Below are positions 35,713 through 45,554 of a stretch of DNA of 64,000 nt, one piece after another. Location of the stretch: assembly GCA_017354895.1 (NCBI GenBank), contig CP071495.1, forward strand, positions 2,401,001 through 2,465,000. Reading direction: 5' to 3'. Both the position numbers and the translations under genes were made by a program. Within the stretch, counting starts at the first letter, position 1, and every line of letters begins with the position of its first letter. Under the pieces are notes generated by a model. It was not told the DNA's origin and searched no databases. It saw only the letters and a program-made list of their open reading frames with translations. This DNA comes from Podospora comata. Lineage: Eukaryota; Ascomycota; Sordariomycetes; Sordariales; Podosporaceae.

Positions 35713-37267
35713 ATGTTCTCTACCTTACCCGACCTCACCCCCCGAGATGTAAGCCCCCGTTTCCTCTCCCTCCTTTGCATTCTATCACTAACCCTCTCTC
35801 CTACAACAGAGCCACTCCTCATGGTACACCTCCCCCCGCCGCCCCCACCCCCCCCAACAATCCCACCACCCCTCCACAGCCTTCACCGAATCCTCCACCA
35901 CCCTCGACAACAACTCCCTAGTCCCTCCTCCCCCTCCCCCCAACTCCCGCCACAACAACAAATCATCCTCCTCCACCAACTCAATCATCGACCGCTCCTT
36001 GTTAGGCCGCCTAAAAGCCGACGAGGACCTCATCCGCCGTCGCCAAGCCCACATCGCGACCCACGGCCAGCAATGGCTTAAACCCCCCGGTCTAGCCAAG
36101 ACATTATTCCAGATGAGGGAAGAGAAACGTGAACAAGAGGAGCACGCCGAGGCGGTAAGAAGGGAGATGGTAGCGCAGGAGCTGGCCGAGGCGCAGGCTG
36201 CCGAGGAGGAGCAGGGTGTTGAGGAAGGTGAGGAAGAAGAGGGGATGGAGGTTGATTTGGATGGGGAGATTCCCGAGGGGATGATGGACATGGAAGAAGA
36301 GGATTTGGATGATGAAATTCTCGAGGGTGATCTTGATGATGATGATGATGACGATGATCTGGATGATGCGGTGCCAGGGGAGGATTTGGATGATGAGATA
36401 CCCGAGGGAGACTTGGATGATGATATACCCGAGGGAGGGGGGTTTGGGTATGATGGTGCGAGTGATGATACGGACGAAGAGGAGGGGGATACGGAGCAGA
36501 ACATCAACAACACTTTTCAAACCGCGCAGTTTGACACGTCGGGAGATGAAAGCAGTTCTGTCGACCCGAACGATGTTTCGCTTACCGAGGTGCAACAGCA
36601 GCGCCGGATGGAGAGGAGGGAGCTTCAGTCACGGGTGGCTACCGTTCGTGCGCAGGAGCAGAGGATGAGAGATCTCATGGCGCAGCAGAGCCAACCGAGA
36701 CATGGGAATAACAACAGTAACGACGATGATTTGTATGGTGGGAATGACAATGACGACAACCACTACCGCGACGGAGGAGCGAATGACATGTTGGAAGAGG
36801 AAGACCTTGTTTCGTCTCGGCAGTTGGAAGGGGGGGTTGAGTTGGGGGATGATATGGACATGGAGGCTGACCTGGACGACGAGATTCCTGACGCGAGCGG
36901 GATCAGTGGGGTTAGCGGTGGTGCCGGGTTCGGGATGGACGGGGCGGGTTATGAGCATACTGACTCTGAGGCTGAGCTTAGCGATGATGGGACGCAGGGG
37001 AATGTTAGTTTTGCCAGAGGCGGGGGGAGTGTTAGACGGCAGCAGCAACAGCAGGGGAATTTCAGGAGCAGTGCTGTTGGCCCACCGCCGCCGCAGCAGC
37101 AGCAGAATTTCAGGAGTAGTGGGGGGAACTTTAGGAGCAGTGGGATGGGAAGGTTTGATCCTAGGTCGAGTCTGAATCACGATATTAGTGGGTTTTTGAG
37201 CTTGGACGGGAGTAGTATGATTGGGAGTAGTCCTCATGCTAGTTTTAGGAGGAGTCGACATGGTTAA
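35713..37267 (+). CDS. Anaphase-promoting complex subunit 15 (Mnd2/Apc15)
   Basis: Exons 35713..35748 and 35810..37267, 497 residues. The spliced N-terminus (MFSTLPDLTPRD|SHSSWYTSPRR) and the later block LLGRLKADEDLIRRRQAHIA, QQWLKPPGLAKTLFQMREEKREQEEH are hallmarks of the fungal Apc15p family. Mnd2/Apc15 is a small APC/C component that influences coactivator turnover and restrains the meiotic activator Ama1 in yeast (established knowledge). The rest is low complexity: repeated acidic DLDDEIPEGD motifs, a long Asp run, and Gln/Asn- and Ser/Arg-rich tails; the acidic DLDD-type repeats are also seen in family members. The intron has a GTAAGC donor and ACTAAC branch. It is divergent from the large empty interval. 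Confidence 0.88.
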
Positions 37268-37778
37268 GAAGGTTGGGTGGTGGTGGTCGAAGAGGGAGTG
37301 TGTGTGGTTTAGTTCAAGTATGATACCCATTTTGTTTGTCTTAAACTGGGAGTATGGCGTATCATTATGGAACCGGATTCATAGGGCTTTTTTGAGTTTT
37401 GTATTACACTGATGAAAGGCATGGAAGAGGCGCAAAACTGGTTGAGGTAGTCAAGCATTGCGTCCCATTTTCATTCACGCCCTGGCAGCATATCAAAAGT
37501 GAGAAAAGAATCCATGTACCAATATTAAATAAATGTGTAAACCAAAACATTACCAGGCCCGCCATAGCATGTCGAACAGAGCTTTATATAACTGGATGAA
37601 GCCAAGAAAGCAGAGTCAAACCCAAGCGCCCATGCATTTTTCACATCATTCTCCCACCCCTTTCCCTCCTTTCGTATTCACGTCCATCTTTTTTTTCCCT
37701 TTCCGCCCTCATCCACACTAGTACTTCATATCCTTTTCCCCCACCAGCCGTCCATCCCATCAGTCTAGGTCAAACGGA
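37268..37778. other. Intergenic, tail-to-tail 3' region
   Basis: About 0.5 kb between APC15 (+) and BET1 (-). No gene recognised. Confidence 0.65.
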
Positions 37779-38680
37779 CTAAAACAACCATACCCAAACA
37801 AACAAGACAATCACCGCCGCGAAAAACGCCAACCAAACCCTCCACCCAACCCCCGTCCTCTCGGCCATGACCAACATCCTGTTCATCGTCCCCCTCAGTC
37901 TCAATCTCGTGTTATCAAAGCCCTCGTTCATCTTCTCCGCCAGCGCTGAGCTCTCCCTGATCTCGTCCCCAATCGCAACCGTCATGTCCTTGAGTATCCG
38001 GACCTTGCCGAGGATGCCGTCGACCTGGGCGTCGTTTTGGGATTCGAGCTCGTTGAGGACCGCGTCTGAGTATTGGCCCCTAGTTCCAGCCGAGCACCTT
38101 AGCGATTGGAACCACGAAAAAACAAAGAAAGGTAGGGAAGGGGTGGGAAAGGAGAGGGGGAAACACACTTTCGATTTGGAGTCGCTGACCGATACCCACC
38201 ATTGCCGGAACTCCCCTCGCCGATTCCTAGTGATGAACTGCCATTGTTGCTTGTGTACCCCCCGTAGCCATACCCGCCGCCTGCTCGGCCGGGTTGGGAG
38301 TTGAAGGTTGATGGGGAGGCGGTGCGGGAGGAAGGGCCGCCGGAGTAGCCTTTGAAGAGGTCGGAGCGGGAGTCGCGTTGGTGGAGGGTTGAGGAGGGGA
38401 ATCTAAGGGGGGTGTTAGTTATTGCTGGTAAGAGGGAGGTGACCATGCGGCGCGCCTCGAGAATGGGGTTGTCGTAGGGTGGGTTGCGCTGGCCATCGGG
38501 GTTCATCGCGCGGCGGCGGTTGCGTCGTCAAACTGGCAGAGTGAAGCCATCGCGGATTCTTTGCATTCAATGACGTTGGTGTCGCTGTCAAGAACCGTCG
38601 CGCACCACCCCATCCTATCCCCTTCGATGCGCGCGCGCGCGCGCAAGCAGAAAAAACCCAAAAACTCACCGAGAAGCCAT
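37779..38680 (-). CDS. BET1: BET1-type Qc-SNARE, ER-Golgi transport
   Basis: Exons 38680..38670, 38402..38169 and 38079..37779 (minus strand), 181 residues. Bet1 is a tail-anchored SNARE on COPII vesicles that works with Sed5, Bos1 and Sec22. The 11-nt first exon (ATG GCT TCT CG) splices across a 267-nt intron to give MASRFPSSTLHQRDSRSDLF, the conserved Bet1 start; the uninterrupted reading frame would instead give an unrelated N-terminus. The SNARE motif runs from YSDAVLNELESQNDAQVDGI to LRGTMNRMLVMAE, followed by the membrane anchor RVWLAFFAAVIVLFVWVWLF. The region before it is Gly/Ser/Tyr-rich. Intron 1 carries a (GC)8 repeat. Confidence 0.93.
38629..38644. repeat. (GC)8 alternating repeat in BET1 intron 1
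   Basis: Sixteen perfectly alternating G/C bases, about 25 nt inside the intron from the 5' splice site. Such tracts can adopt Z-DNA. Confidence 0.9.
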
Positions 38681-39972
38681 CTTATCCTACCCCCTATCCG
38701 GTCGCCGGATAGTATTCTCTAGGTACTGTTCGTTGTATCGCAGCGCTATCTCCCAAACGACCCTCTATCCATTATTATCCTTTCCCCAAACTGTGGCGCT
38801 CTCTTGTTTTGTCGCGAGTAGGAGTTGTTCGTGTGTTGTTGTAAGGTGGAACTTTTCCCAGCACCTGGCCTGATCACAAGGATTTAAGGTTTAGACTACG
38901 TGGTTGCTGTGTAACTACCGGGTAGGTGTTCTTTAGGACGTACGTTGCCTGCTGCGTGCGCGTGGCCTGTAAAAGTGTCCTTTGTCCACCCCAAGCTTTC
39001 CGCACGATGTGACTGGCCAGCTTTTAAAAAGAGCCTCTCTCAAAATTTATGGGGGCAAAGGGGTAAAAGTCAAAAACCAGCGAGAAAGAACTTTTTTGTT
39101 GGCCAATTGAAGTCTCGATTTATTACAGCAAGCAATCCAACCCTTAAGGGGTTGGCTACCGGCAACGGAGCAGGAAACTAGAAAGTGTGCTCCGTGTTAT
39201 GGTCCGCTAATTGTTGATCTCCAATCACTTGCTCTGCAAACCCCCTATTAGCTGCAGCTTTTACTTTGCACATTGACATCTTCACTCTCAAGGTCCAACT
39301 GACGAGGCAATGCATGTGAACTCTCTTCCCCGTTGGGCTGAAAATGGATCTCACCAAACTCTGGGCATTCCCCAGTGGACCAAGCCTTACCAAAGCCAAA
39401 AATAAAATGCAGCAGGGGTAGTGCCGACGTTGACAACAGCTCCCTTCAGCAAAAAGGAGGGGAACCCAGAAACACGGCATTGTTTACCAGGATGCAGCTT
39501 GACGTTCCATGAGGGGGTGAGATGCGACTCGAAGATGCGCTTTTGAATTTCATAAACCGCAAGCCACATCCAATCCATAGCCGGAGAGAGCTAGACAATT
39601 CCCAGATCGCAACCCTCTCTATAAGGGTAGCATCCTCCTGTATAGCAAGCCCCCTCTGTTCAGACCACAAAAGTCTTTTCTGTTCTTATAAATTTGTCCC
39701 CTTCTGTCCGAAACCCATTTCCCAAAACCACCCCTCCTGTGTATCAGACTAGATGAAATCGCAATGTTTTATGAAAAAACCACACCACCAAATCATCCCT
39801 CCTGCATAAGAGACTGGCGAGAAAAGAAGCCATGGGCCCGGATCTGTTGTTTCTTCCTCAACATCATTAAAGGCTCATGCTCATTTCAGTGTCGTAAATC
39901 AAAAAACGATGCCGCAAAGAAAGATCCGAAAACGTCAGAGAGAGAGAGAATGAAAGTGACGCTGTGGTGAAT
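38681..39972. other. Intergenic (1.3 kb), BET1 promoter and CHZ1 3' side
   Basis: Both flanking genes are on the minus strand. An imperfect CCTCCTG-containing motif recurs near 39629, 39730 and 39796. No gene recognised. Confidence 0.6.
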
Positions 39973-40482
39973 TTAGGCGTCCTTCATCTCCTCATCCGGA
40001 GCCTCGAAGTCGTCGTCGTCCTCCTCGTCGTCGTCGCCCTCGGGAGGGTTCTCCTCGGCGGCCTTGGCGAAGTCGATGACCTTGCCGCGGGTGCGACGGC
40101 CAATGACGTTCTCGAGGTCGATCTCCTCCATGCCATCCTCCTCTGTGAGATGGTTAGTTATGCGACTCGATATGACGTGGGCATGCTTTGTTTTGATTTA
40201 GGTAAACATACCAACTTCGGCCTCCTGTAGTAAACACTGTTAGCAAGTTGCCCCTCCTCCAAAGTAATAATGCGACTCGCAAATCGCGCAAGTGTCTCGA
40301 GTCGCAGCAAAAAGAAAACATACCTCCTCGACCTCCTCCTCATCGTCATCATCATCATCGTCCTCGACCATAGAGGTATCATCAACTGGCTGCTCGGTGC
40401 TCTTGCCCTTGCCCTTGAAATCGGTCTGGGCAGCGCCAGCCTCGGCAGCCGCAGTGGGGTCTGTAGCACCGTTGGAAGCCAT
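39973..40482 (-). CDS. CHZ1: Histone H2A.Z-specific chaperone CHZ1
   Basis: Exons 40482..40324, 40224..40212 and 40142..39973 (minus strand), 113 residues. Chz1 is a nuclear, intrinsically disordered chaperone that delivers H2A.Z-H2B to the SWR1 complex. The CHZ motif is clear: MEEIDLENVIGRRTRGKVID, then FAKAA, flanked by an Asp/Glu run before (MVEDDDDDDDEEEVEE) and an acidic tail after. The middle exon is only 13 nt (GAGGCCGAAGTTG), coding E-A-E-V plus the first base of the next codon. Both its flanking introns have GTATGT donors and CTAAC branch sites, and only inclusion keeps the frame (159 + 13 + 170 = 342 nt). Length and order match the family. Confidence 0.9.
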
Positions 40483-41100
40483 ATATGCGATTTGTTTGTA
40501 GTGTTGTGTTGGGATTGCAAGGTAGAAAACTCGCGAGTTGGACCGTGTAGAGTTTAAGGTTTGGAGTTTGCGTGTAGTGACAACGCAGAGCGGGGGCAGA
40601 ATAGAAGGAAAGTAGGGGTGGAAGTCGTGGCAGATGGAGATCTGATGGTCGCTGGCGCAGTGAACCTCTCAGCTTTATTATTGGAAAGCTTATTTGTGGG
40701 GCTGAGGTGCGGGCGAAACTGCGCTAAACTTTATCGGCTCGATCACCACTGGCAACCAGCTGACAGGGGTCCGAGAGCTGACGGCAGTAGCCACCAGCTA
40801 GCCCACTGTGTGAGGGCTCGCGCTGCGCTGCGTCGCGCAAAGGCCATCGAATGATCAACAAGTCTAGAGCGGCAGCTTGCCGCCGACCTGTGAATCGGGA
40901 CGGGTGATTGTAGAGAGAGAGTAGCGACAGCTTGATCAGAGAAACCAGTCCGTGTCCATGGAAAAGAACAACACCAGCGCCTCCCTCTTGTTGAATACAC
41001 AAACAGACCACCACACGCCATGACACAAGCCCCTAGAAAAAAGACAGCAGAAAATGCCATAATGAATGCCAAAAACTCATGATGATATGCCCAAAACCTC
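40483..41100. other. Intergenic, CHZ1 promoter and EMC10 3' side
   Basis: About 0.6 kb between two minus-strand genes. No gene recognised. Confidence 0.65.
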
Positions 41101-41795
41101 TCATTTCCCATCTCCACCACCTCCCAGCAGCAAAACAGCACCCAAAAGAATCGCCCACCAGTACCTATTCTCACGTTAGCACACACCCCCATAATATCAT
41201 CCATCATCGCCACCCACTTTTGAAGAAAACTCCTCTCCTCAACCTCCACCTTCCTCCCCTCAGCGCTCAGCACAACCGGCTTCCCCAAGCCCGGCTGCCT
41301 CCCCCTCTCCATCCCCCTAACCACCACCCTCGGCCCAAAATTCCTCGTCTGCCCAGCATCAACCCTCACCCCCCTCACCACAACCCCAACCACCTCCTCC
41401 CCCTTCTCATCCACATTCAGCACAAAGTTCGGCTGGTACCCCTGCCCAAAGTTCTCCACCGACACCACCGCCGCCGAGGAGGCCCATCTCCCTGTTTTCT
41501 CATCATACACCCCAACTCTAACAAGCTTCGTCTCGGGGTCGAATTCGGGGGGTTCATAGCTCAGGACGGAGGGAGCTGGCGCATCCTCCTCTGAGGAGGG
41601 GTTTGTGGAAGAAGAGGGGTGGTAGTTTAGTTCGGCGAGGAGGACCGGCGGGGAGGAAGACGAGATGGGTTGAATGTAGACTGGTGCTATGCGCCCGGTG
41701 GGAGGGGAGGTATAGGTAACATCGTCGTCGTATTCTTGGGCCGTGACTGCTGTTGCGAGGGCCGCGAAGGCGGAGAGTAGGTGGGATGGCTTCAT
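41101..41795 (-). CDS. EMC10: ER membrane protein complex subunit 10 (EMC10-like)
   Basis: Exons 41795..41218 and 41164..41101 (minus strand), 213 residues. A signal peptide (MKPSHLLSAFAALATAVTAQ) precedes a beta-rich lumenal domain with PVYIQPISSSSPPVLLAELN, VLSYEPPEFDPETKLVRVGV, GQTRNFGPRVVV and PVVLSAEGRKVE. The intron joins FLQK|YWWAILLGAVLLL, so the second exon supplies the membrane anchor and a short GGGGDGK tail. EMC10 is a lumenal subunit of the EMC insertase; this is the second EMC subunit in the window. Without splicing the frame runs on to a long unlikely C-terminus. The family is fast-evolving, so the call rests on the overall pattern and conserved blocks. Confidence 0.82.
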
Positions 41796-42572
41796 GGTGG
41801 CCGGTTTGTGTTTCGGTTGTCGGTTTGGAGACAAAAGCCTGGCCGAGATTGGAATTGGATTGGTGATGATGCTCCAGGTCTTGGCATCGAGCTGAGGTGC
41901 ACGTCCCCCCCAGCTTTTGGGCCAGCCGTCTTGGCACTGTGCTGAGGGATTGGCAGGGGTTCATCAACATCGTCTTTTGAACAATTGAGAATAAACGATA
42001 TCATCACTGTTTGCCTCAACAGTCCAAAAATACCGTCGTCTGATGTCTTCAACATCACTTTTCCGAATTCCACCACCATAGTCTGAGAAAAACTAGAGAC
42101 CTGTAACCTGATCGTTGTATTCAACGCTATATGCATATAAACCTCTTCGCTTCTCGTGGTATCTTCGCAACATCTTCTCTCACGCTTCTATGTCACCAGG
42201 AGCCTATCCTAGAATTCTTATATTCTTCTTCTTTTTTCTTCTCTCTCCATGCAAAACCCGATCACTGCGCTGTTTTTTCACGTCTTTAGCGGCTTTCGCT
42301 TCCAAAATGGCCGCTATAGCTTCCCGTATACGGCGACGATCTGATTCCTCCAGCTCTTGCGCTTCTTTACAGATTGGGAAAGGCCCGGCTGCCATTATTA
42401 CGACTGCATGCCTTGGCGCACCGAGGCTAAACGGCGGGTTCTGTGGATCGTATATGCTGAGAAAATCGATCGTAATAGCCGTCCCAGTCCAGTTTGCCGT
42501 GTGACGCACGTGAGTTGCTTCATTCTTTCCCCATGGCAAAGACGCCAGGAAGGGCTCGCCAAGCGTAAGCCC
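41796..42572. other. Intergenic between PREG-type cyclin and EMC10
   Basis: About 0.8 kb between two minus-strand genes. The first 369 nt after the cyclin stop codon stay open in the cyclin frame (see findings), and the opposite strand is open too. No separate gene is called. Confidence 0.5.
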
Positions 42573-43999
42573 CTAGCGATATCTCATAGGTGAACGTCCT
42601 TCTTCCGATTGTTTGAATCGTGGTGATTGCACGCACTGGCTCCTTGTCTCCTCGTCGTGGCCCCCATCATTATCACCATCCTCGTCGTCATCGTCCTCGT
42701 CGTCGAGCACATCGCTGTCATCGTCCTCTCTCTCGTCTTTGCCGTCGTCTTCGAGTGGAATCTCTTCTCGTTCAAGCACGTATCCTGGACACCGCTCCAC
42801 AAGTCCCTTGTAGTACGACACAAGTATGTCTGGGTTGGGGACAATTTTCCAGTCCACCCTGTACAGGAACTCGAGCTCGAGCAGTTTCAGCTCGTTGACT
42901 TTTATTCCCCCGACTTTAGCGTAGGTCGAGTTGTTCCAGAAGGCGTCTGAGAGGCCCTTTGCTGCTACCGTGGCAGCCGTGATGAGGAACCGATGCACGG
43001 TCAGCGTGTTGATGGTGAATTCGGGGTAGCAGGCACATAGTCGGTCGATATAATAAACCATGGAGAGTAGAAGTGGTGGGCTGAGAGTAGCATGTCTCGC
43101 TAGGCGGTGAAGATAATCCAAAACTGAGATGCCAGGCGCCGTACTGGAACAAGTCAGCATGGAACTCGGACATTTGCAGCAGCAGCAACATACCGTGAGT
43201 GAAATCGTGTAAGATTGCCTGACTTCAGAGCAAGCACATCGTTGGTTTCAATAAGCTCTCCAAGCATATGCGCTATCAAAACAACCATATCTTCGGTGAG
43301 GCAAAATTCATATTTTCGCGGCAGTTCTTTCGATGGCAACTGTTCTGGCCTTGCGCGCTTGCTAGAGGGTGAGGGGTTTTGTCCCGCATCTCGTGATGGC
43401 GATGCACCTCTGCTCCCTGGCCCCTGAGAGTTTCGCCGTTTTGAGGGTGAGGCGGCTGCGGCCTCAGTTTGCTGGTGCTGCTGCTTCGCAACGGCCGGCG
43501 GGACGGGCTTCTTGGTCGGGTCCGGTGTCACCGCCGCTGCTGGTGCCGTTTGGGCAGCGTAGTGGTCGCCGGGAGCAGCCATGGCTCGTGACTGCGTGGT
43601 CGGCGGGGTTTGGTGTGGTTGGGCTCCTTCGGGTTTGGTATGAGATAATGGTTCCCCTGTAGCATAATTGATACGTTCCATAGGTGAATACTGGGTTGCA
43701 GCGTCGACGGCTACATAGTGTTTCGAGGGGGGGATCGCGGACGCTATTGTCGTCGAGGTGGTAGTGGTAGCGGTAGTGGTCGTGGTTGAGGTCGAGGGCC
43801 CAGCTATTGGGGCAGCAGCAGAAGCGACGGCGGATGACAATGGTGATTGCGATTGTCGGCGAGACTTGGCAACAGCCTGGACCCGGGGAGAAGACTGTCT
43901 GGGCGAGGAGGCGGGAACATAGTGGCTTCCAATGTTGGGAAAGCTGCTTCTCGGGGAGGCATTGACAGAGGAGACGACCGGGGACGGTGTCAACATCAT
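42573..43999 (-). CDS. preg: PHO80-like cyclin (PREG family)
   Basis: Exons 43999..43194 and 43143..42573 (minus strand), 458 residues. Pho80-type cyclins bind a CDK (Pho85 / PGOV) and, when phosphate is ample, block the phosphate-response transcription factor; Neurospora PREG is the counterpart. The cyclin fold spans about 226-390: YEFCLTEDMVVLIAHMLGEL, LTRFHSR|TAPGISVLDYL, SMVYYIDRLCACYPEFTIN, TVHRFLITAATVAAKGLSDA, GGIKVNELKLLELEFLYRVD. The first ~225 residues are Ser/Pro/Thr-rich and disordered, and the C-terminus has a strongly acidic run (EDDDSDVLDDEDDDD). The intron has GTATGT and TTCCAG ends with a GCTGAC branch. Two adjacent ATGs open the frame; the first is used. Confidence 0.9.
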
Positions 44000-45554
44000 C
44001 CCAAGCTCTTTCCTCTGCGAGCGCAGGTGTATGCGCGGTCGATGCTGTGAATGGGAATTCCTGCGGCAGGCCGATCAATGGCACGGTGGGGCTCCGTTGA
44101 ACAACGTTTTTCCCCACAATCTCATAGGGCGGCTGCCGCTGGGGACGAAGTAGGCCGAACAAAAAATGGCTCTCAATGGCAAAATCGGATCTGGTGGGGA
44201 TTTTCTTCGAGATATCTATTTATCGTCGTAGATATCTGTTTCCGTATCTGTATCTATATCGGTATGTGTAGCTGGATCGCCAAGACTGCTGTTCGGATAA
44301 TACGACAAAGAGATTTCCTGGGCGGCTCTATGTTTAGGTAGGTGAAGATCACAGCTGAGTAGGAACTATACGCGGTACATCCGATATCCGAACAGGTATT
44401 TCGCTGAAACCGAGTAGGAGGAATGTAAGGAAGTCGTGTGACGGGCGGAACAGCACCAGCATCTGATATTTATGACTGCCCCTTGCCTTGTGGATGGTTG
44501 TGCAGCAGTACCTAAGCAGACGGGCTGGGTAGCTGAGCCAAAGAGATCTTCCACACGGATCACGTTTTCATGTGAGGGTGGTCGACTTGCCGGCAGATTC
44601 AAGGCAAGGTGAGAGGCCTGGGGCAGCCCAGGACTGGCTGCGGATGGAGACCCGGGGCCTAGAAACCGGGAAGATGGCTTGGCGTTCTGGAAAACAGAAC
44701 TGACAGCAGAGCATTGCCTGGGCGGTGACAGCGAGATGTGTCAAGGCCCTGAGGAGACCGCCATGTGTTGCCCTGCTAGTGCTCTACAGATCTCACCGTG
44801 ACACATGCACAGCCAGGACACTTCTATCAGAGGCGGGCAGTGCCTCATGTTCAAATCAGAGTGAGGCCGACGACTGGGAGGGCCGGAACCCAGTTGCTTG
44901 GTTGCCCTGGTTTTGGTGGAATATCTCTGCCCACGGGTTGGAAGCTTCTCTCTCATTCGCCTATTCCCGCTGGTCTCGGCGGTTCAGTAGACTACCTTAC
45001 AGCTGATCTTGAAGCCGTGAAAGTGACAGATGGTGATATCTTGGAACAGAATGGGATTTCGATGCAATGGGATCTCTTTGCCTTATCTTATCACAGCCCC
45101 CCCATGCCATCGGCAGCCGCGAGCCAGGGAGCCAGGCCACCCCAGTCCAGACCACCTGCCGGGGCCGGGCCGGAGTGGGGTTCCTAGCTTGCTCCAATCT
45201 GCATTCAATCATCGATTGGTTACGCCTTCCAGCTGTCGAACTTCCATCGCAGCAGTTGCATTCGATGAATGATTTAACCACATCCCAAAGCACCCAGACG
45301 CACCACACGGTCCCCCTCACTCTCAACATCTCAGCCCATCGATTACTTTTGTTCATTATTGCCCACAGACTCGTCGTCTAGCCATTTGCTCCCCATCATT
45401 CCAGTCTCTACATCTTCAATCCGCCCGCCATACAACTAATACCGTACAACTACATACTCCGACGCAAAGAACGACCACATACTTTTCCACGAATCAGTCT
45501 CTATTGGCTGGCCACCCTTTGATCAGCAGCTATCAGCAGAAACCCGAGCTCGCT
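44000..45554. other. Intergenic, divergent promoter region (cyclin / ARMC8)
   Basis: About 1.6 kb. A GATATCT/GTATCT-rich stretch lies at 44211-44266. The final 250 bp before 45555 look like a CT-rich leader. No gene recognised. Confidence 0.6.
44211..44266. repeat. Degenerate GATATCT/GTATCT repeat upstream of the cyclin gene
   Basis: At least five imperfect copies of a (G)TATCT unit within 56 bp, about 210-265 bp upstream of the cyclin start. This also makes a dense group of GATA/TATC cores. Confidence 0.55.
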
